DNA of 64,000 nucleotides, taken from the NCBI RefSeq assembly GCF_051414055.1, contig NZ_JBLKNX010000006.1:40473-104472 (forward strand), written 5' to 3'. Below, piece after piece: positions 40,452-46,878 of the stretch (position 1 is its first letter; each line of letters opens with the position of its first letter). Under the pieces are notes generated by a model. That model was not told where the DNA came from. It saw only the letters and a list, made by a program, of their open reading frames with translations, and ran no database searches. Origin of the DNA: Halosimplex halobium (GTDB lineage Archaea > Halobacteriota > Halobacteria > Halobacteriales > Haloarculaceae). Made by a program: the position numbers and the translations under genes.

Positions 40452-41689
40452 TGGACCTCGCCGAGACGTTGCGGATCAGCGTCCGCTCGCTACGGTCCCA
40501 TCGCCTGCGGGCGGCGCTGACGGTGGTCGGGATCGTCATCGGCATCGCCGCGGTCGTCACGTTCGCCACCTTCGGCGCGAGCCTGAAAGCCGATGTCGTG
40601 TCCGAAATCGAGGGATCCAGCGCCAACGAGGTGTACCTCGTCGCCACGGAGGCCGACGAGGGCGGGTTCGGCGGCGCCGGCCAGCCCGTCTTCACCGAGT
40701 ACGACCTCTCGCAACTGCGAACCATCGAGGGCGTCCAGCGGGTCGTCCCGAGGGGGATCGTCCCCGTCAGCGCCGTCGGCCACGACGGCGAGACGATAGC
40801 CCAGCGGCAGGTCACGGCCACGAACGCGACCGCCTTCGACACCGCTACCTTCGAGGCGGGGCGACCGTTCCGCAACGGCGCGAGCGAGGCGGTCGTCAAC
40901 CGCCCGGCCGCGCAACTGTTCCCCGGGAACCTCTCGACCGGCGACGAACTGACGGTCACGCGCTCGTCGGGGGACCGATTCAACGTTACCGTCGTGGGGG
41001 TCGTCAACGGGACCGGCGGCCAGCTGCCGTTCAGTTCCTTCACCGACCAGCCGCGGGTGTTCGTCCCGGCCGACCCCTACTACCAGTCGGTCGTCGAGAG
41101 CCCCAACGCCGTCGCCAGCCAGCGGGTCTACTCGCAGGTGACCGTGGTCACCGACCCCGCCGACACCAGCGCCACCCAACAGCGCGTCCGCGAGTACTTC
41201 GACGGCGACCGCTCGGACGCCGCGCAACTGGTCCCCGACGGCTACGAGGTGACCGCACAGACGAACGCCGACCTGGTCGACAGCATCGAGCGCATCGTCA
41301 CCCGGCTCACCCGGTTCGTCACCGGCATCGCCGTCATCGCCCTGGTCGTCGGCGCCGTCGGCATCGCGAACATCATGCTCGTCAGCGTCACCGAGCGAAC
41401 CCGCGAGATCGGGATCATGAAGGCCGTCGGCGCGCGCAGCCGCGACGTGATGGAACTGTTCCTCGCTGAAGCGGTTCTGCTGGGCGCGCTCGGCGCCGTC
41501 CTCGGGGTCCCGCTCGGGATCGCCGGCGGCTGGGTCGCGACGCGGTACGCGGAGATCCCCCTCGAACTCGCGCCCGGGTGGTTCGCCGCCGCGGTGGCCG
41601 TCGGCGTCCTCACCGGCGTGATCGCGGGGCTCTATCCCGCGTGGCGCGCGGCGCGGGTCGATCCCATCGACGCGCTGCGCTACGAGTGA
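40451..41689 (+). CDS. FtsX-type ABC permease, MacB-like
   Basis: This 412-residue permease has the MacB layout: an N-terminal transmembrane helix (about 20-45) after MDLAETLRISVRSLRSHRLRA (first 21 residues, motif RSHRLRA), a large extracytoplasmic MacB_PCD domain (about 50-270), and three C-terminal helices in the FtsX domain, with ERTREIGIMKAVGA near residue 316 and LYPAWRAARVDPIDALRYE at the end. It overlaps the ATPase stop codon by 1 nt. It exports an unknown substrate; in bacteria MacB handles peptides or lipoproteins. The C-terminal ALRYE is diagnostic of the family. Confidence 0.92.
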   Translation: MDLAETLRISVRSLRSHRLRAALTVVGIVIGIAAVVTFATFGASLKADVVSEIEGSSANEVYLVATEADEGGFGGAGQPVFTEYDLSQLRTIEGVQRVVPRGIVPVSAVGHDGETIAQRQVTATNATAFDTATFEAGRPFRNGASEAVVNRPAAQLFPGNLSTGDELTVTRSSGDRFNVTVVGVVNGTGGQLPFSSFTDQPRVFVPADPYYQSVVESPNAVASQRVYSQVTVVTDPADTSATQQRVREYFDGDRSDAAQLVPDGYEVTAQTNADLVDSIERIVTRLTRFVTGIAVIALVVGAVGIANIMLVSVTERTREIGIMKAVGARSRDVMELFLAEAVLLGALGAVLGVPLGIAGGWVATRYAEIPLELAPGWFAAAVAVGVLTGVIAGLYPAWRAARVDPIDALRYE

Positions 41690-41803
41690 ACGGACCCGGT
41701 CTGGTCCGACTTCGGGTCGGGGGTGGGGTAGGATGGGGTGGAACCGGCATCGACGGTCGGACCGGCCTGGGTCCCCGTGACACGGTGGCGCGACCAACAA
41801 AGG

Positions 41804-41834
41804 CTTAAAACGGCGGAGACACCTACGGTCAGGT
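41804..41834 (+). promoter_or_regulatory. Promoter of the KH-domain gene
   Basis: A TATA-type box (CTTAAAAC, 41804-41811) lies 28 nt before the ATG at 41835, consistent with a leaderless archaeal transcript. No Shine-Dalgarno sequence is seen. Confidence 0.6.
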
Positions 41835-42383
41835 ATGCAACACGTGAAGATTCCGCAGGACCGGATCGGCGTCCTCATCGGCGAGGGGGGTGCGACGCTG
41901 CGGGAGATCGAGGACCGGGCGGAGGTGCGGCTCGACGTCGACAGCGAGACGGGCCAGGTGAAAATCGAGCAGACCGGCGACCCGCTCACCGCGCTGAAGG
42001 GGCCGGACATCGTCAAGGCCATCGGTCGCGGGTTCGCCCCCGAGGAGGCCATGCGCCTGCTCGACGACGACATGATGATGTTCGACATCGTCGACATCGA
42101 CGCCGCCGCGCGCAACCGCAACGACCTCCAGCGCCACAAGGGCCGGCTCATCGGCGAGGACGGCCGCACCCGCGAACTCATGGAGGAACTGTCCGGTGCC
42201 TCGGTCGTCATCTACGGCTCCACGATGGGCATCATCGGCGGCCCCGAACAGGTCGACACCGTCCGCGAAGCCGCCGAGATGATCATCGACGGCGCTCCCC
42301 ACGGGACGGTCTACTCCTTCCTCGAAGAGAAGCACAACGAGATGAAACACAAGGGCCTCGACTACCACAAGTTCACGGGTTAG
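41835..42383 (+). CDS. KH-domain RNA-binding protein (Pno1/Dim2-like)
   Basis: A 182-residue archaeal homologue of Pno1/Dim2, with two KH domains. KH1 begins QHVKIPQDRIGVLIGEGGATLREIE (residues 2-26, GxxG as GEGG), and KH2 has RLIGEDGRTRELMEELSGASVVIYG, with GEDG as the loop. It helps small-subunit rRNA maturation in eukaryotes and is a conserved companion of Rio-type kinases in archaea. No Rio kinase is adjacent here. The ATG follows a leaderless-type promoter. A 15-bp VNTR starts 50 nt after its stop codon. Confidence 0.9.
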   Translation: MQHVKIPQDRIGVLIGEGGATLREIEDRAEVRLDVDSETGQVKIEQTGDPLTALKGPDIVKAIGRGFAPEEAMRLLDDDMMMFDIVDIDAAARNRNDLQRHKGRLIGEDGRTRELMEELSGASVVIYGSTMGIIGGPEQVDTVREAAEMIIDGAPHGTVYSFLEEKHNEMKHKGLDYHKFTG

Positions 42384-42433
42384 TCGGTTTCGGGTTACTC
42401 GGCCGTTCTGTGGGGCTCCCCTCTCGTTCTACT

Positions 42434-42568
42434 GCGACGACCGCTTCCGCGACGACCGCTTCCGCGACGACCGCTTCCGCGACGACCGCTTCCGCGACGA
42501 CCGCTTCCGCGACGACCGCTTCCGCGACGACCGCTTCCGCGACGACCGCTTCCGCGACGACGGCCTCC
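42434..42568 (+). repeat. 15-bp tandem repeat, eight perfect units plus one variant
   Basis: The unit GCGACGACCGCTTCC is repeated perfectly eight times (42434-42553), and a ninth variant unit (GCGACGACGGCCTCC) completes the array at 42568. It is in no supported gene and lies between the KH gene and the hairpin pair at 42.6 kb. The array has a 15-bp period, so an expansion or contraction would not change a reading frame. Uninterrupted identity of eight units points to recent slippage. Confidence 0.93.
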
Positions 42569-42572
42569 GCAA

Positions 42573-42884
42573 ACAGCGTGAAAGCCCCGACGCGCTCGAC
42601 TCGGGGGTCTCGCTGCGCTCCTCGGGCTTCGCCCTGCGGTGTCTGAGGGTACGGCCTCAGATTAGCGGGACCTCCGGTCCCGCGTCACTTGCATCGCCCG
42701 CCTTCGTCGAGCGCGTCGCCCCTTTCATTCCCACCCGCTTAGACTGGCCGATCAGCCGATACGGGCGGGAATGAAAGGGGCCGGTCGCTCCGGGAAGACG
42801 GGCGACGCAAGCACTGGAGCGAACGGAGTGAGCGAAGCGCGCAGCGAGCCCCTCGACCGGAGCGGCCGGGGGCTTTCACGCTGT
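42573..42884. repeat. Pair of inverted TGAAAG...CTTTCA hairpins
   Basis: Outer inverted repeats of 16 bp (ACAGCGTGAAAGCCCC, 42573-42588, and its complement, 42869-42884) enclose two hairpin units: 42579-42727 and 42772-42878. Each starts TGAAAG and ends CTTTCA, like the elements at 2.0 kb and elsewhere. The left one pairs GACGCGCTCGAC with GTCGAGCGCGTC. The right one pairs CCGGTCGCTCCGG with CCGGAGCGGCCGG. A 14-bp inner inverted repeat (CCCCTTTCATTCCC, 42719-42732, with 42767-42780) links them. Stem sequences differ from those of the other elements although the end motif is the same. Confidence 0.8.
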
Positions 42885-43059
42885 CTCGCACTACGATCAA
42901 GTCCGCGGTGTGGGCTGTCGTGGAGGTTCGCGGGCTGATCGCGGTTCAGCGATCGATGACAGCAGTTGTCGCCGTCACACCGGAATCCGATGCCGGAGAT
43001 CACACACAATTCGACTCCAGGTACGAGGGTATTTCACGGGTGCTGCCGATACCCCGGGT

Positions 43060-44121
43060 ATGCGCGCAGCAGTGTTCACGGACTACGGCGAACCGCTGGA
43101 CGTGCGGGAGGTCGAGGACCCCGAGCCCGAACCCCACGGGGCGGTCGTCGCGGTGGAGGCCTGCGGCGTCTGCCGGAGCGACTGGCACGCCTGGCAGGGC
43201 GACTGGGAGTGGCGCGGGCTCGACCCCGTGCCGGGTCACATCCTCGGCCACGAGCCCGCCGGCCACGTCGTCGCCGTCGGCGAGGAAGTCGACGGCGTCT
43301 CGGAGGGCGACCACGTCGCCGTTCCCTTCAATCTGGGCGACGGCTCCTGTCACCTCTGCCGGACCGGCCACTCCAACATCTGTGAAAATCGCCAGGCGCT
43401 GGGTCTCCAGCCGAGCGCGCCGGGCGCGTTCGCCGAACAGGTGCCCGTCCCCCACGCCGACCACAACCTCGTCACGCTCCCGGAGGGCGTCTCCTCGGTC
43501 GATATGGCGGGGCTGGGCTGTCGGTTCATGACCGCCTTCCACGGGCTGGCCCACCGCGCCGACGTGGGCGCCGGCGACTGGTTCGTCGTCCACGGCTGCG
43601 GCGGCGTCGGCCTCTCCGCGGTCCAGATCGCCGACGCGCTGGGCGCGAACGTCGTCGGCGTCGACCTGATGGACGAGAAGCTCGACTTCGCGGAACAGCA
43701 GGGCGCCGTCGAGACCGTCAACGCCGGCGAGGTCGAGGACCCCGCGGCCGAGGTCCAGGCGATCACCGACGGCGGCGCGGACGTGTCGATGGACGCGCTC
43801 GGCATCGAGACCACCTGCCGCAACGCGGTCCGGAGCCTCGGCAAGACCGGCCAGCACGTCCAGGTCGGGCTGACGACGAAGGAGGCCGGCGGGAACCTCC
43901 CGCTGCCGACCGACGAGATGGTCACCGCCGAGATCGACTTCCTCGGCGCGCTGGGGATGCCGCCCGAGCGCTACGACGAGATCTTCCGGATGGTCGCGAC
44001 CGGGAAGCTCGACCCCGCCGCTATCATCACCGAGCGCATCTCGCTCGACGAGGTGTCGGGGGTCCTCGACGACATGACCGACTTCGAGACGGTCGGGATC
44101 CCCGTCATCGACGAGTTCTGA
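43060..44121 (+). CDS. Zinc-dependent alcohol dehydrogenase (MDR)
   Basis: A medium-chain dehydrogenase of 353 residues. The catalytic zinc ligands appear as Cys in ACGVCRSD (about residue 37), His/Glu in GHEPAG and Cys in GCRFMTAFHG (about 154). The structural-zinc loop is GDGSCHLCRTGHSNIC: three cysteines with an acidic residue in place of the first, as in Sulfolobus-type ADH. The Rossmann motif is GCGGVGLSA. The start at 43060 was chosen for the usual N-terminus MRAAVFTDYGEPL. The 3' end is partly duplicated 850 bp downstream. Substrate unknown. Confidence 0.9.
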   Translation: MRAAVFTDYGEPLDVREVEDPEPEPHGAVVAVEACGVCRSDWHAWQGDWEWRGLDPVPGHILGHEPAGHVVAVGEEVDGVSEGDHVAVPFNLGDGSCHLCRTGHSNICENRQALGLQPSAPGAFAEQVPVPHADHNLVTLPEGVSSVDMAGLGCRFMTAFHGLAHRADVGAGDWFVVHGCGGVGLSAVQIADALGANVVGVDLMDEKLDFAEQQGAVETVNAGEVEDPAAEVQAITDGGADVSMDALGIETTCRNAVRSLGKTGQHVQVGLTTKEAGGNLPLPTDEMVTAEIDFLGALGMPPERYDEIFRMVATGKLDPAAIITERISLDEVSGVLDDMTDFETVGIPVIDEF

Positions 44122-44127
44122 CAGCCG
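44075..44127 (+). repeat. Direct repeat copy 1 (3' end of adh)
   Basis: The last 16 codons of the alcohol dehydrogenase and six bases after its stop codon form one arm of a ~53-bp direct repeat. The second arm is at 44925-44977, on the far side of the TumA/TumE locus. Identity is about 47 of 53 positions by eye. The two arms frame the toxin-antitoxin module like a scar of duplication or recombination. Confidence 0.75.
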
Positions 44128-44158
44128 GGTCGGGCCGGACCGGTCGCCGCCGCCGGTT

Positions 44159-44566
44159 TCAGGGCGCGATGCCGGCGCTTCCGCCGTCGTCCAGTCCCCG
44201 TAGCGCCACGTCGCCCGAGAACTCGATCGAGTCGTACCATATCGTCGGGCGCTTGGCGCTGCCCTCCTCGCGCAGTTCGACGAGCCCGTAGTCGGCCAGT
44301 TCGGTGACGTTGTCGGTCACCTCCGGCGGGTGGCGGTCGACCAGCCGCGCGAGTTCGCGGATGCTGGCCGGCTCGTGTTCGGCGATCGCTTCGAGCAGTT
44401 CCAGATTGACGGGTCGGAAGATCCGACCGAACGTCTCCAGGCTCTCGACGCTCAGCCGCGAGGGGCGAGCCGATGGCTCCTCGCCCGCGTCGACCGCGGC
44501 GAGCCTCTCTTCGAGGTCGCTCCGGTCCGGCGTCCGTCCGATCTGGATGTGGAGTGTCCGGGTCAT
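44159..44566 (-). CDS. TumA-type antitoxin (HTH regulator)
   Basis: A 135-residue protein of the HVO_A0114/TumA type, the antitoxin half of TumE modules. The N-terminus MTRTLHIQIGRTPDR is a DUF-like strand region. A winged helix follows in about residues 50-110: LSVESLETFGRIFRPVNLELLEAIAEHEPASIRELARLVDRH (written in family order, residues about 43-84). The ATG at 44566 follows the toxin stop by 2 nt, so the gene is downstream in the same operon. It probably represses the shared promoter, which has a palindrome at 44899-44916. The gene is intact, while its partner is not. Confidence 0.82.
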   Translation of the reverse strand: MTRTLHIQIGRTPDRSDLEERLAAVDAGEEPSARPSRLSVESLETFGRIFRPVNLELLEAIAEHEPASIRELARLVDRHPPEVTDNVTELADYGLVELREEGSAKRPTIWYDSIEFSGDVALRGLDDGGSAGIAP

Positions 44567-44568
44567 AG

Positions 44569-44864
44569 TTACCAGTCGCATCGTTTCTCGGCCGGGAGCG
44601 CGGCACGCCACGCGCGGTAGAGCGGTTGCAGCCCGCGAAACGCTATCTCGAAGGTCCCGTTCCCGACGTGGAGTTCGTGCGGCCCGTGGTGGTTGTCGAA
44701 CCTGACGATGGGGTCGTCGCCGCCGGCCTCGCCGTAGTGGAACGCGTACTTCAGTCCCTCCGGGAACCGCTCCGACTCCGGGACCGACAGCACGCGTACT
44801 CTCGCGACCGTCCGTCGTCGTAGGCCACCGTCTCGTCCTCCAGCACGACGACGTCGTCGCCCAT
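44569..44864 (-). pseudogene. TumE-type toxin, frameshifted
   Basis: The start ATG at 44864 opens MGDDVVVLEDETVAYDDG, which matches TumE-type N-termini. The body of the protein (VRVLSVPESERFPEGLKYAF and DNHHGPHELHV) continues in a different frame from about 44797-44806, where a CGAGAG sequence on the minus strand fits a 2-nt insertion. The start frame ends early at an internal stop. In the second frame no plausible start codon lies upstream of the body. The toxin is thus predicted to be inactive, while the antitoxin downstream is intact. A sequencing error is the alternative. Confidence 0.75.
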
Positions 44865-44898
44865 CCGTACCGACGGTACCGCCCGAAACGGTATCAAT

Positions 44899-44916
44899 GT
44901 TAGGGAGGATCCTAAC
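44899..44916. promoter_or_regulatory. Palindromic operator candidate upstream of TumE/TumA
   Basis: The perfect palindrome GTTAGG-N6-CCTAAC lies 35-52 nt upstream of the toxin start codon, in the promoter region of the module. The inner six bases are GAGGAT. Toxin-antitoxin complexes commonly bind such dyads to autoregulate. The same sequence also contains the only AT-rich patch (TATCAATGTTAG, 44892-44903) that could act as the TATA region. Confidence 0.5.
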
Positions 44917-44924
44917 ACACCCTG

Positions 44925-44977
44925 TGACCAGATTCGAGACGGTCGCCATCCCCGTCATCGACGAGTTCTGACGGCCG
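44925..44977 (+). pseudogene. Remnant of an adh 3' end (direct repeat copy 2)
   Basis: This stretch encodes FETVAIPVIDEF followed by TGA, nearly the same as the FETVGIPVIDEF end of the alcohol dehydrogenase at 43.1-44.1 kb. The six bases after the stop are also similar. It is only 16 codons long, with no promoter or start, and so cannot be a gene. It is the likely remainder of a former second adh copy or of a recombination event at the TumA/TumE insertion site. Confidence 0.7.
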
Positions 44978-45032
44978 ACCGGCCGCGCCGGAGAAAGCAA
45001 CGCTCTTTGACACGACGGCCGCAGAGGGTCGT

Positions 45033-45482
45033 ATGACCGACAGCCCTGAACGGTGCGGTCCCGGCATCCGCGGCGTGGCGATGGCCATCGACACCGTCGT
45101 CTGGTTCGCCCTCCTGTTCGTCGCGGTCTACCCGATCGCGGCGATCACCGGGGACATCACGACCACGAGCGAGGGCGTCGACGCGTCGCTCAGCGGGACG
45201 CCGGGACTCGTCGCACTCGTCCTCTGGTTCGCGCTCGCGCTGGGCTATCACACCGTCCTCGAGTGGCGCTACGGGCAGACGATCGGCAAGTACCTCGTCA
45301 AGATCCGCGTGACCGGCGGCGACGGCTCGCCGCCCTCCCTGCGCGCCGCCGCGGTGCGGAACGCCCTCCGACTCGTCGACTGGCTGCCGGCGTTCTACGT
45401 CGTCGGGATCGTCGCCGTGGTCGCCTCCGACGGGTCCCGACGCATCGGCGACCGCGTCGCCGACACCGCCGTCGTCAGGTGA
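45033..45482 (+). CDS. RDD family membrane protein
   Basis: A 149-residue RDD-domain membrane protein. The N-terminal helix region GIRGVAMAIDTVVWFALLFVAVYPI carries the conserved Asp of the RDD motif (Arg-Asp-Asp-type triad, here with RGVAMAID). A second helix follows LSGTPGLVALVLWFALALGYHTVLEWRYGQTIGKYLVKIRV with YGQTIGKYL, the usual family block. The third Asp region is IGDRVADTAVV. RDD proteins are integral membrane proteins; some act as sodium/proton antiporters. It lies divergent from the TumE pseudogene. Confidence 0.83.
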   Translation: MTDSPERCGPGIRGVAMAIDTVVWFALLFVAVYPIAAITGDITTTSEGVDASLSGTPGLVALVLWFALALGYHTVLEWRYGQTIGKYLVKIRVTGGDGSPPSLRAAAVRNALRLVDWLPAFYVVGIVAVVASDGSRRIGDRVADTAVVR

Positions 45483-45582
45483 CTGCCCGGTCCGCTCCGG
45501 ACCGACACCTCCAGGGAGTCACCGCAAAAACTCCGAGAACAGTGGGTCCAAGGCCTCGCTGGCTGCCGAACGCTACTCTCGA

Positions 45583-46467
45583 TTACCGGCCGCCGGCGGC
45601 GCCGTTGCCGGCGTGGTCCGGCGGTCCGCCGGACTCGTCGTCGTCCTCGTCGGCGTCGTCGTCAGCATCGTCTTCCTCGTCTTCCTCGTCTTCTTCGTCG
45701 GCGTCGTCTTCGTCCGCATCGTCTTCTTCGTCTGCTTCGTCACCATCGTCCGCGTCTTCCTCGTCTTCTTCGTCCGCTTCGTCGTCGTCGTCGCCGTTAC
45801 CGGCGTGGTCCGGGGGTCCGCGGGTCTCGTTGCCGTCGTTACCGGCGTGGTCGGGCGGACCCTGCGTGGCGTTCTCGGTCTCGTTGCCGTCGTTACCGGC
45901 GTGGTCCGGAGGTCCGCGCGTTTCGTTGCCCGTCTCGTTGCCCGGGCCGGCGTGGGCGGGCGGTCCGCCGCCGTTACCGGGGTTGTTGGCCGTCACCCAC
46001 GACGCGATCGCCAGCCCGCGCGGGCCGTCGGTGTCGTTCGTCTCCGACATGAAGCCGACGAGCTGCAGCCCGAACGGAGCGGCCGTCCCGTTCGCGTCGT
46101 CCATCTCCGTCTCGTTGTCCTCGGCCGCAGTCAGGTCGGCCGTCGTCGTCGCCGAACGGTTGTCGACTGTCGCCGTCACCGACACTGCCAGCGACTGGTT
46201 CGGCGCCGGCAGTTCGACCGTCCCGTTCGGCCCGGTAGTGTGCGTCCCCGCACCGCCGTACGTGACGTTCTCGGTGACCGTCGTCACGTTCAGCGACGCG
46301 TTCGCGACCGCATCGTCGGCCGTTTCGTTCGTGACCGTCACGGTGACATCCTCCGCCTGGTCCACGTCGACGCTCAGCGACTCCGACGACTGCGCCGCCA
46401 TCGCCGGCGCCGCGACCGAGACGACCATCAGTGCCGCCAGTATCAACGCTCGTGTGCCCTGACTCAT
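45583..46467 (-). CDS. Secreted acidic protein with GPPDHAGN repeats
   Basis: A 294-residue protein with a Sec-type signal peptide (residues about 1-25, ending AAPAMAA). Next comes an N-x-S/T-rich beta domain (about 26-150) with SASVTVTNETAD-like strands and SLNVTTVTENVTYGG. The C-terminal half has the eight-residue unit GPPDHAGN repeated four times (the first in the form GPPAHAGP as well), then a run of Asp and Glu residues over about 60 positions, then a final GPPDHAGN. The composition suggests a cell-surface glycoprotein. No known domain was recognised. Confidence 0.75.
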   Translation of the reverse strand: MSQGTRALILAALMVVSVAAPAMAAQSSESLSVDVDQAEDVTVTVTNETADDAVANASLNVTTVTENVTYGGAGTHTTGPNGTVELPAPNQSLAVSVTATVDNRSATTTADLTAAEDNETEMDDANGTAAPFGLQLVGFMSETNDTDGPRGLAIASWVTANNPGNGGGPPAHAGPGNETGNETRGPPDHAGNDGNETENATQGPPDHAGNDGNETRGPPDHAGNGDDDDEADEEDEEDADDGDEADEEDDADEDDADEEDEEDEEDDADDDADEDDDESGGPPDHAGNGAAGGR

Positions 46468-46694
46468 ACGTCACTACTCCACGGTCGGATCCCACTTAGT
46501 GGTGGATTACCCTCGGTCCGGTTTTCGTCGAATTAACCCGAATTTAGCGCCGGTAAACAGTCTCCGGGTCGATTCTTCGAACTGAAAACGGCTCGGCGGG
46601 CGGTAGCGGGCCGACCGGGAACGGCGTGGCAGGGCGAGCGCGGACCACGTCGGCGGATACGAAGGGTTTTCGCCCCGGTCGGCGACACACGGGT

Positions 46695-46859
46695 ATGAAC
46701 CGCCGCGAGGTCCCGACGGACTCGTACGCGCTGTGGCTGGTCGTCTTCTTCGTCCCGGCGCTCGTCGTCGGCGCACTGACCGACGCCGTCGTCGAGGCGT
46801 CGGTCGCTGCGGTCGTCCTGGCCGGCGTGGGATACCTCTACTTCGAGTACCCGTTCTGA
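46695..46859 (+). CDS. Small membrane protein
   Basis: A 54-residue protein with two hydrophobic helices: ALWLVVFFVPALVVGAL (about 12-28) and VVEASVAAVVLAGVGYLYFEY (about 32-52). The ATG at 46695 follows a GC-rich stretch without a clear TATA box. It is convergent with the mtaD gene, with stops about 20 nt apart. Coding potential is supported by GC-rich third positions and length, but no homologue is recalled. Confidence 0.5.
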   Translation: MNRREVPTDSYALWLVVFFVPALVVGALTDAVVEASVAAVVLAGVGYLYFEYPF

Positions 46860-46878
46860 CCCGGGTTCGCTGCGGTCG

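Noticed and set aside
41738..42646. Frame that covers the KH gene and continues through the 15-bp repeat
   Set aside because: It is an out-of-frame overlap with the KH gene; the ASATT repeats in it come only from the VNTR.
42573..42884. CRISPR array near the 15-bp repeat and hairpins
   Set aside because: The 15-bp units are contiguous without spacers and no cas genes are present.
45053..46462. Long serine-rich plus-strand frame opposite the secreted acidic protein
   Set aside because: Serine runs are the complement of Asp/Glu codons in the real minus-strand gene, and the frame crosses the RDD gene out of phase.
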